The notes beneath the pieces were generated by a model. It was not told where the DNA came from. It saw nothing but the letters and a program-made list of their open reading frames with translations, and did not search any database. Both the position numbers and the translations under genes were made by a program. A stretch of 36,666 nucleotides of DNA from an uncultured Acidimicrobiales bacterium (GTDB taxonomy: Bacteria > Actinomycetota > Acidimicrobiia > Acidimicrobiales > UBA10347): positions 1 to 36,666 of the forward strand of contig CALDYC010000088.1 of NCBI GenBank assembly GCA_937941245.1. The letters run 5' to 3'. Shown here in pieces: positions 9,239-16,376 of this stretch (position 1 is its first letter; every line of letters begins with the position of its first letter).

Positions 9239-10151
9239 GGCTAGAACTTTCGAAGTTGGCGTGTCCAACAGCAGCGCCGATGCGCCGTTCGCCTTCGAAC
9301 CATTGGTGAATGACTGCCTTTGCTGAACCGTCGGCACGCGCAATCTCGCGGGACCACAAGCGGCGCTCGTTGGACATAAATAGCAGCTGGCTCGACACGG
9401 CGCGGCCGCCGGCCAGCGTGCCTGAGCCAACGACGTCGTGGGCAGGGGAGAAGCGGGAGTTCCCCTCGACAGAGAAGCTCGCCGTTGCATCGGCGGCGAA
9501 ATGCAGGCCCGACCACGCCAGATCGAGGCTGTCGCCAGCCGCAGTCACTGTTTCGGTATAGGGCGTGGTGCCAACTGGGTTCAGGTCGCCGTCACAGGTG
9601 ACGAGTTGGCCGGACCAGCTTCCGCGACGGTGCAGCAAGGCGGCGCCGCGTCCGGCATTGAGATCTTCAGCGACACCGGCAGGGTCAGTGTCGGCAAAGA
9701 CTGGTTCGATGTCGTCCTCGTCGAGTCGGCGGTGTGATTCGCCGACGACGAGGTAACGCAGCTTCTCTCCACGTGAGATCACCGCGAGTGACAACTGAGT
9801 TCGTTGATCTTGAGCGACAACGAGAGCAAAGCGTTGAGACAAACCGAGATCCGGCCAGTAGTTGTGCGCAGTAACGGCATTATCGCCGATCGGCTCGGCT
9901 CGGCCGTAGTTGAGCGGGCCCTGATACACCCGATAGGTGCCGTGATCAGCGATCGTGTACGAGCCAGCCAGCTCGAAGGGCCCGCTGAATGTCACGTCGA
10001 TCGTGACGATCCCGGTATCGGGATCTCGCTGAACGTTGCGCTGATCTCTGCCGTAGCCGAGAAAGCGCCCAGTTGGGTCATAGACCTCGGACTGGCCGAA
10101 CCATTCGCCGACCCCGGCGCTGAACGAGCGTGACAGCGGGGATTTGTTCAC
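9231..10151 (-). CDS. Two-repeat calycin/lipocalin-like protein
   Basis: 'GEWFGQSEVYDPTGRFLGYGRDQRNV...YRVYQGPLNYGRAEPIGDN' and 'GSWSGQLVTCDGDLNPVG'. GTGA overlap with the upstream gene. Confidence 0.55.
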   Translation of the reverse strand: MNKSPLSRSFSAGVGEWFGQSEVYDPTGRFLGYGRDQRNVQRDPDTGIVTIDVTFSGPFELAGSYTIADHGTYRVYQGPLNYGRAEPIGDNAVTAHNYWPDLGLSQRFALVVAQDQRTQLSLAVISRGEKLRYLVVGESHRRLDEDDIEPVFADTDPAGVAEDLNAGRGAALLHRRGSWSGQLVTCDGDLNPVGTTPYTETVTAAGDSLDLAWSGLHFAADATASFSVEGNSRFSPAHDVVGSGTLAGGRAVSSQLLFMSNERRLWSREIARADGSAKAVIHQWFEGERRIGAAVGHANFESSSHE

Positions 10152-10975
10152 CCGGGCACCACATGCACGGTCTGATGGACGACGGTCGTGTCATCGAGAA
10201 TCTGCGCCAGGTCGGTTTCGGCGGGTTGGGGCAGCAGGTATCGACCGGCAGTGCTGAGGTCGAGTGTCTCGGCTTCAAACGGCCATGGGGCCACGGTGTA
10301 CGTCGGGGTTGCGTCGCCCACGGTTTCGGCGAGCTCGGTGACAGTGATGGTGACGTCGCTGCCATTAGAGGCTGGCACGTGGTCGAAACATGCCTGACCT
10401 CGATCTCCTGGGTGGGCACAGTGCATGTACAACGAGAACGTGTCAAAGAACTGGAGCTGTTTGTAGGCAGTGAAGATCGCGTCTTCGGTCGCGTACTCGG
10501 GCATGGACTGCTCGAGCTGGCTGGTCAAACGTTGCTGACGCTCGGCTTCGACCTCGAGCATGGCATCGACCGTGGACCGGAGTTCGTCAGGAATCAGTTT
10601 CAAGAACACCTTGTCGGACATGCCGAAGCGGCCGTTGTATAGGCCCGTCGTATGCATCGACGAGATCAACCCGCTGAACGGATGATGGGCCTCGTTGAAT
10701 GCGGGCGAACCGGCGCTTGTCGACACGATCTGTTCGAGAGGTGTGGCGGTCAGGTGATACGGAAGCCCGGTCTCGGGGCTCTGCGGTGCGAGCGCATCAA
10801 GTTCGGCCCATCCGTGGTCGTGATGATCGACAACGTACTGCACCGGCTCGCGTGGTGCGATCGGGGCAAAGTCTTTGTTACCGAAGTGTGCCGACACCGA
10901 CCCGGCAAAGGCGGTGTGCTGGTGCATGGCGATCACAAAGTGCGGATGCCCCTCGGCCGCAGTCTGGACGATCAC
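10148..10975 (-). CDS. DUF3891-like protein
   Basis: 'HFVIAMHQHTAFAGSVSAHFG...VDHHDHGWAELD' pattern; ATGA overlap with the upstream gene. Confidence 0.6.
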   Translation of the reverse strand: MIVQTAAEGHPHFVIAMHQHTAFAGSVSAHFGNKDFAPIAPREPVQYVVDHHDHGWAELDALAPQSPETGLPYHLTATPLEQIVSTSAGSPAFNEAHHPFSGLISSMHTTGLYNGRFGMSDKVFLKLIPDELRSTVDAMLEVEAERQQRLTSQLEQSMPEYATEDAIFTAYKQLQFFDTFSLYMHCAHPGDRGQACFDHVPASNGSDVTITVTELAETVGDATPTYTVAPWPFEAETLDLSTAGRYLLPQPAETDLAQILDDTTVVHQTVHVVPG

Positions 10976-11436
10976 GGACGCACAACTCGCACGAAGTCTT
11001 GAATCTGGAACAGATTCGTCTCGCCATCGCGGACCTTGTGCGTGATGATGCGGCGGGTGTCTGGATCAATGAAGTAGTGATTGTTGTAGACGATCGTGTT
11101 CGTCACCTGGCTGTCGATCGTAAACACGTAGTTGAAGTTGGTGAGTTCGGTCCCCTCGAGGGTGAGCTGCTCACTGGTTGCAAAGCATCGTTTGCCATCG
11201 ACGCTGATTGGCGTTTCGTAGATCGTCTCGCCGACGCCGTACAGGTTGTCGAAGTGCTCGTGGAGGTGCCACGTGTTCTCATCGAGCCAGTAGACGTCCA
11301 TGTGGACGGCGCTGCCATCGAGAAACTCGCCGCCAGGTGTGTATGTCTTACACATACCTTCCCAGCGGCCCATGAAGCACTGGTAGGGGCGAGGAGATGC
11401 GGGTCCATAGTTACGGTTGGCGTTTGTCACGCCCAC
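10972..11436 (-). CDS. Single-domain calycin-like (DUF3598-like) protein
   Basis: 'FMGRWEGMCKTYTPGGEFLDGSAVHMDVYWLDENTWHLHEHFDN', a GxWxG...PxGxxxxG lipocalin-type start. Confidence 0.55.
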   Translation of the reverse strand: MGVTNANRNYGPASPRPYQCFMGRWEGMCKTYTPGGEFLDGSAVHMDVYWLDENTWHLHEHFDNLYGVGETIYETPISVDGKRCFATSEQLTLEGTELTNFNYVFTIDSQVTNTIVYNNHYFIDPDTRRIITHKVRDGETNLFQIQDFVRVVRP

Positions 11437-11472
11437 ATCGTAGATTCATTTGGGTTCGCAAAGTGAAACTAC

Positions 11473-11489
11473 GTTCCGCCTAGCGGAAC
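11473..11489. promoter_or_regulatory. Putative IclR-family operator, site 2
   Basis: Perfect palindrome GTTCCG-CCTAG-CGGAAC between divergent operons (11436- and 11502+). Degenerate companion GGTTCG-CAAAG-TGAAAC at 11453, 20 bp away. Confidence 0.78.
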
Positions 11490-11501
11490 AGGGGGTCTGT
11501 C

Positions 11502-11798
11502 ATGCATGTGCACGCAGTGCAGGTCGTGTTGCACGATCGAACGACCGCCGATCGGTGCGCCGCGTTGATGGCATCGATGGCCGACAAATTCGACGGACTG
11601 GTTCACTTCGAGGTGCGACAGAACGAGGTCGTTGGCGCGTACTCGGCCGATCTTTCATTGACGACGACGTGGGTCGATCTCGCGGCCTATGAGGTCTACG
11701 CATCGCACCCTGACCATCTTGAGGTTCGTCAACAGGTCCTGGACCTCATGTCGAATGCGACAACGCTCGACTACACGATCGATGACATCGCGCCGTGA
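11502..11798 (+). CDS. Dabb (stress-responsive alpha/beta-barrel) domain protein
   Basis: 'VLHDRTTADRCAALMASMADKFDGL...YSADLSLTTTWVDLAAYEVYASHPDHLEVRQQV'. Confidence 0.75.
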   Translation: MHVHAVQVVLHDRTTADRCAALMASMADKFDGLVHFEVRQNEVVGAYSADLSLTTTWVDLAAYEVYASHPDHLEVRQQVLDLMSNATTLDYTIDDIAP

Positions 11799-12760
11799 TA
11801 CGGGCTATCCACTTCTCATTCGATGTGCCGGACTGCTCGGCGGCGGTGGCGACCTTGCACTATCGCGGAGACCCAGGTTCGCTCGATTCTGCCCGGCTGA
11901 CCGGGCTTGTCGCCCCTGATCTCGGCGACGGGCCGCGGCCCGTTGTGATCATTGTCCCTGGCGTGAACATTGCCGTCGAGTCCTATCGCTGGCTGGCAGA
12001 ACGGCTGGTCGAGGCCGGACTGTGCGTTGTCACGTACACCGCCATCGGGTCTCTGGGGCCCGCGGGCGTCGGCATCTCTCCCGGCATCGACCTTGGCGCG
12101 TTGGCCCCCGATCAGGCAGGAAGCCGACCGTCGGCCTCCGCACTTGGACCGCTACTTGAACGGCTCGGCTCGCTCGAAGCTGACTTCGGCGCCGAGGTGG
12201 CTGCGGTCGTGGACCTCGATCGAGTCGGCCTGATTGGTCACTCCGCCGGCGGAACGGTGGTGTTACACAATGCGAATCCCGAGTGGTTCCCAGCAGTTCG
12301 CGCTGCGGTGGCCTACGGCGCACACACCATGACCGCGACGGCACTCGGCCACGGCGAAGCCGCGATTGTCGAAATTCCATCCGCGGTGCCAACGGCGTTA
12401 ATCGCCGGCCAGGTCGACGGCGTGATCGAATCGAGCCGCGACCGGTACCGAAGCGACGATGCCCGCCATGATCCGATTGGCGACACGTTCGACCGGGCCA
12501 TCACGAGCAATCGAGGTGATTGCCACTTCATTGAGATCGCTGACGGCAATCATTTCACGATGTGTGACCCGGTCATTGAGAGTAGCGGCCGGTCCTTTCT
12601 TGAGCCTGAGCTTCGTGGCGACGACCTCGACTCGCGCCGAGTGCTTGGCGACGTTGTAGTCGGCTTCTTGGTCCATTACCTGGCCCCGACGAACGAGAAT
12701 GCCGCTGCGCTGCGCAACGTTCTTGGCTCGTCGGGCGTTTCACGAACCCGACATCGCTGA
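11795..12760 (+). CDS. Alpha/beta hydrolase, chlorophyllase-like candidate
   Basis: 'PVVIIVPGVNIAVESYRWLAERLVEAGLCVV', nucleophile elbow 'GLIGHSAGG', late 'DGNHF' His. ATGA overlap with the Dabb gene. Confidence 0.7.
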   Translation: MIRAIHFSFDVPDCSAAVATLHYRGDPGSLDSARLTGLVAPDLGDGPRPVVIIVPGVNIAVESYRWLAERLVEAGLCVVTYTAIGSLGPAGVGISPGIDLGALAPDQAGSRPSASALGPLLERLGSLEADFGAEVAAVVDLDRVGLIGHSAGGTVVLHNANPEWFPAVRAAVAYGAHTMTATALGHGEAAIVEIPSAVPTALIAGQVDGVIESSRDRYRSDDARHDPIGDTFDRAITSNRGDCHFIEIADGNHFTMCDPVIESSGRSFLEPELRGDDLDSRRVLGDVVVGFLVHYLAPTNENAAALRNVLGSSGVSRTRHR

Positions 12761-12794
12761 CCTCGGCCGGCTCCGACCCACGAACGGATATCTC

Positions 12795-13610
12795 ATGAGC
12801 GCACCCCGAAAACGAATCGTGATCACCGGAAGCACCCGAGGGATTGGCAACGGCCTGGCGCGCGAGTTCCTCAAGCGCGACTGCGCCGTTGCGATCAGTG
12901 GCCGGTCGGCTGGTCCGGTGGCTGCGGTCGTGGCAGAACTCGGCGAGTACTACGGAACCGACCGGGTTTGCGGAGCAGCGTGCGACATCACCGATAGCCA
13001 TTTGCTGCAGGGGCTGTGGGACGTAGCGGCTGATGCCTTCGGTGGGGTGGACGTATGGATCAACAATGCTGGTGTGAGCATTGTCCGAAGCCCGTTATGG
13101 GAACAAAGCGATGACGAACTTGCGTCGTTGGTTGCCACCAACCTGACTGGCGCGTTGCTCGGCTCCAAAGTTGCGATTCGAAACATGATCGAACAGCAGA
13201 GCGGCCAGGTGTGGAATACCGAGGGCTTTGGGTCCGATGGAGCTACCCAGAGCGGCATGGTGGCCTACGGCAGCACGAAACGGGCCGTGCGGTACATGCA
13301 GAAGGGCCTGCGCAAAGACACCGCCGACACGCCAGTGCAGGTCTGCACAATGTCGCCGGGAATTGTCGTCACAGATCTGCTCGTCGGTGACTACGACCTG
13401 ACGTCAGACGAGTGGGAGAAGTCGAAGAAGATCTTCAACATTCTCGGCGACACTGTCGAAACGGTCACGCCGTGGCTCGCTGAGCACATGCTGTCCACTG
13501 ACAAGTCAGGTGCGAGAGTCGCGTGGCTCACCCGACGCAAAGCCTCGAGTCGATTTATGACCGCCGCGTTCCGCAAGCGTGACCTCTTTTCAGCGATCGA
13601 GGGTGCCTGA
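12795..13610 (+). CDS. Short-chain dehydrogenase/reductase resembling chlorophyll b reductase (NYC1/NOL)
   Basis: 'RIVITGSTRGIGNGLAREFL', 'DVWINNAG', 'VAYGSTKRAVRYMQKGLRKD', 'CTMSPGIVVTDLLV', 'KKIFNILGDTVETVTPWLAEHML' closely track plant NOL ('NVVITGSTKGLGKALAREFL', 'INIWINNAG', 'AVYGSTKCGLRQ', 'ASPGMVLTELLL', 'KQMFNIICELPETVARTLVPRM'). Confidence 0.8.
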   Translation: MSAPRKRIVITGSTRGIGNGLAREFLKRDCAVAISGRSAGPVAAVVAELGEYYGTDRVCGAACDITDSHLLQGLWDVAADAFGGVDVWINNAGVSIVRSPLWEQSDDELASLVATNLTGALLGSKVAIRNMIEQQSGQVWNTEGFGSDGATQSGMVAYGSTKRAVRYMQKGLRKDTADTPVQVCTMSPGIVVTDLLVGDYDLTSDEWEKSKKIFNILGDTVETVTPWLAEHMLSTDKSGARVAWLTRRKASSRFMTAAFRKRDLFSAIEGA

Positions 13611-16376
13611 CCCTTCAGGGCTAGCGACCGAGCCCGAGCGGGCAATCGCTGCGGGGTCATCGCCGAGATAGCTGCGAATGACTGCCTCGTCTTCTTGGAC
13701 CTCGACCGGAGTCCCCTCGGCGATGACGCTGCCAACTTCGAGCGCAATCATGCGATCACAGATCGACACGAGCATGGGCATGTCATGTTCAATGACCACG
13801 ACGGTGATTCCGTAGACGTCGCGGATCTGCGAAATGATCTGACCGAGCATTTCGGTCTCGGCCTGAGCAATGCCCGCTGAAGGTTCGTCGAGCAGAAGCA
13901 GACGCGGCTGCAACGTGACGTTTGCTGCGAGCTCAACGATGCGACGGGTGCCAGTCGACAGCGACGAGATCGGCTGGTCGCCGAGCGCAGTGAGCCCGAA
14001 AAGGGCCAGCGTGGCGTCAACATCAAAGGGCGCTCGTGAGTCGATCCGTGCCGCGGCCGCAAGCAGCAGCACATAGCGCGACGTCATGGTCGGGAAGAGC
14101 GACGCGTTCTGAAACGAACGCACCAGACCGAGGGCGCTTCGCTGATGCGGGGCCATCGATGAGACGTCGACACCATCAAAGATGACTCGGCCGGTGTCGG
14201 GCGTGACAAAGCCGCTTATCAGCTCAAACAGCGTGGTCTTGCCAGCCCCATTAGGGCCAATCAGACCGAGTGTCTCGCCGGCTGCAACGGTCAGCGAAAC
14301 GTCGTCGACCGCCCGAACCGACCCGAATGTTCGCGTGACGTTCTCGACGACGAGCAGGGGCTGTCCCGAGGCGGTCGGGGTGACAGCCGGTGGGCCGGAA
14401 CGTGTGGCTTGGCCACTGGCGTCGGTACCAGCGAGCGTGGCGAAGTCGAGATCCGGATCCAGAGCGTTGTCATCGTTGCCGTCAACCACGACCCCTGCCC
14501 GCAGAGCGATGCGGTCAACGAGGTTGCGCCGAGTCGACGCGAGTAGACCGGCGAGCCCCCGTGGCTGTTCGATAATCAGGATGAGCCATGCGGCGTTTAC
14601 GCCCGCAAGCGCTGACAGTTCGAGGTCGAAGAACCCGGGAATACCCACCAGATATGCCGCGCCAAGCAGCGGGCCAGCAAGCTCGGACAGCCCGCCGATT
14701 ACTGCAATAGACACCACGTTGATGCTGTCGGTCGGGGTAAAAAGTGCCCGGGTTACAAAGCTGTTCGCGAACGCCAGGGTGCTTCCGCCCACCCCAGCCA
14801 AAACACCAGCGAACGCGTAGGCGAGCAAGGTTGCTCGTCGAGGGGACACCCGAAAAACCTGTGATGCCGGTTCGTTGTCGCGTAACGCAACGAGTGAACG
14901 CCCGAAGTCTGAGCGGCGCACGATCGTTGCAAGGATCAACATCACGACAAATACCGCAAGGGCCACGTGATAGAACCCGCGAGCGGTGACCACTTCAGCC
15001 CCCGCCAGCTTGAGTGGCCGCGAAGACAGCCCGCTTCCGAGCGTGAAGTCTTGGCGCAGGAACCAGCTGTAGGTCGCCACTGCGAACGCGAGCGTGACGA
15101 TCGCCAGACGAAGGCCTCTGAATCGTAGGGCGGGGACAGCGACCGCGGCCGAAACGGCTGCTCCCACCCCGGCACCAGCAACAAGCCCGAGCAGCATGCT
15201 CGACGTTTCGGTGGAGACCTTTACCGCGGCAACCGCACCGATGGCGGCAACCGCGATCTGACCCAGTGACAGCTGGCCAGCGATTCCAGTCAGGAAGCTC
15301 ACCGATACCGCAACCAGTGCAACCGAGAGCACGGCAGTCAGGACGAAAGCTGACTGGTTGCTGATCCAAATCGGGGCGAGAGCCGCAGCCACCACGCCGA
15401 TGCCGCCGAGCACCCACCCGAGATTGCGGATCAGCCAGACGTGTTCATAGGCGTCGGGCAGACGATCGGTCGTGCCCAGCGTTCCCCACGATTCGACGTC
15501 GTCTCGTTGATCGCTCACCTGCAGCGCAACCGCGACCGTGATCAGCACGAAGAGTGCAACCTCGAACCAACCGGTTGCATCCCGGTTTGATGCAATGACT
15601 TGCTCGAGCACACCAATACCGACGCCGGCAACAAGCGCGGCGCCGAGGTTGGCGAAGCGGGCCAACGCGGCGACCGCCAGACCACGCAGAATGAAGTCGG
15701 GGCCGAGCGTTTCGGGTGTGACCGTGCTCTGGTTCGGGATGATCAAAATGGCCGCGAACGCGGCGATCGCCCCGGCCAATGCCCACGACAGCATGGCCAT
15801 GTACTTCGGGTCGATTCCGGCGAGCGTGGCCGCATCGGGGTTCGAAGCAGCGCCTCGAATTGCGATGCCGAATCGGCTGCGTTGGAGGAACAGATACAGA
15901 GCGCCGATGACGATGGGCGAGAGGAACATGAGCGCAGAAGCCGATGGCGACACGAACACCGTCAGGTCAAATTGCGGGAAGCCCGGAGGTTGCGGAAAAC
16001 TTCGCCCACCCAATCCGCCGCCGGCGAACGACAATGCAAGCAACAGCAGCGCCTGCCCAGTGCCTAGCGTCGCGACCATGGCGAGAACCTTCGGGGCGTC
16101 GGCCAGCTTGCGCACGACGAACGCTTCGAGACCGGCGCTAATCAGAGCTGCGACGATGAGCGCACCGACGAACCCAAGCCAGTACGGCACGCCGTAGCCG
16201 TTGACGACCACCGACATCATCGATGCAGCGACGAGACCAACGGCCCCGTGAGCGAAGTTGATGAACCCCGATGACCGATATGCCAGCACCAATCCGATGC
16301 CCAGCAGGGCGTAGCCGATGCCGAAGATCGTCCCAAGCAACACGAGCGGTCCGGAGAAGTCGAATCCCCACATCAT
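13590..16376 (-). CDS. Fused branched-chain-type ABC transporter: LivH-like permease + LivM-like permease + LivG-like ATPase
   Basis: N-terminus 'GIGLVLAYRSSGFINFAHGAVG' (LivH), middle 'GIAGQLSLGQIAVAAIGA' (LivM), C-terminus 'LGLIGPNGAGKTTLFELISGF...LLLLDEPSAGIAQAE' (LivG), in one 928-aa frame. Confidence 0.92.
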   Translation of the reverse strand: MMWGFDFSGPLVLLGTIFGIGYALLGIGLVLAYRSSGFINFAHGAVGLVAASMMSVVVNGYGVPYWLGFVGALIVAALISAGLEAFVVRKLADAPKVLAMVATLGTGQALLLLALSFAGGGLGGRSFPQPPGFPQFDLTVFVSPSASALMFLSPIVIGALYLFLQRSRFGIAIRGAASNPDAATLAGIDPKYMAMLSWALAGAIAAFAAILIIPNQSTVTPETLGPDFILRGLAVAALARFANLGAALVAGVGIGVLEQVIASNRDATGWFEVALFVLITVAVALQVSDQRDDVESWGTLGTTDRLPDAYEHVWLIRNLGWVLGGIGVVAAALAPIWISNQSAFVLTAVLSVALVAVSVSFLTGIAGQLSLGQIAVAAIGAVAAVKVSTETSSMLLGLVAGAGVGAAVSAAVAVPALRFRGLRLAIVTLAFAVATYSWFLRQDFTLGSGLSSRPLKLAGAEVVTARGFYHVALAVFVVMLILATIVRRSDFGRSLVALRDNEPASQVFRVSPRRATLLAYAFAGVLAGVGGSTLAFANSFVTRALFTPTDSINVVSIAVIGGLSELAGPLLGAAYLVGIPGFFDLELSALAGVNAAWLILIIEQPRGLAGLLASTRRNLVDRIALRAGVVVDGNDDNALDPDLDFATLAGTDASGQATRSGPPAVTPTASGQPLLVVENVTRTFGSVRAVDDVSLTVAAGETLGLIGPNGAGKTTLFELISGFVTPDTGRVIFDGVDVSSMAPHQRSALGLVRSFQNASLFPTMTSRYVLLLAAAARIDSRAPFDVDATLALFGLTALGDQPISSLSTGTRRIVELAANVTLQPRLLLLDEPSAGIAQAETEMLGQIISQIRDVYGITVVVIEHDMPMLVSICDRMIALEVGSVIAEGTPVEVQEDEAVIRSYLGDDPAAIARSGSVASPEGSGTLDR

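Noticed and set aside
10972-11436. Possible Mg-dechelatase (STAY-GREEN/SGR) homologue
   Set aside because: Size is compatible, but the sequence does not show SGR landmarks I recall; the GxWxG lipocalin-like reading fits better. I found no SGR candidate in the window.
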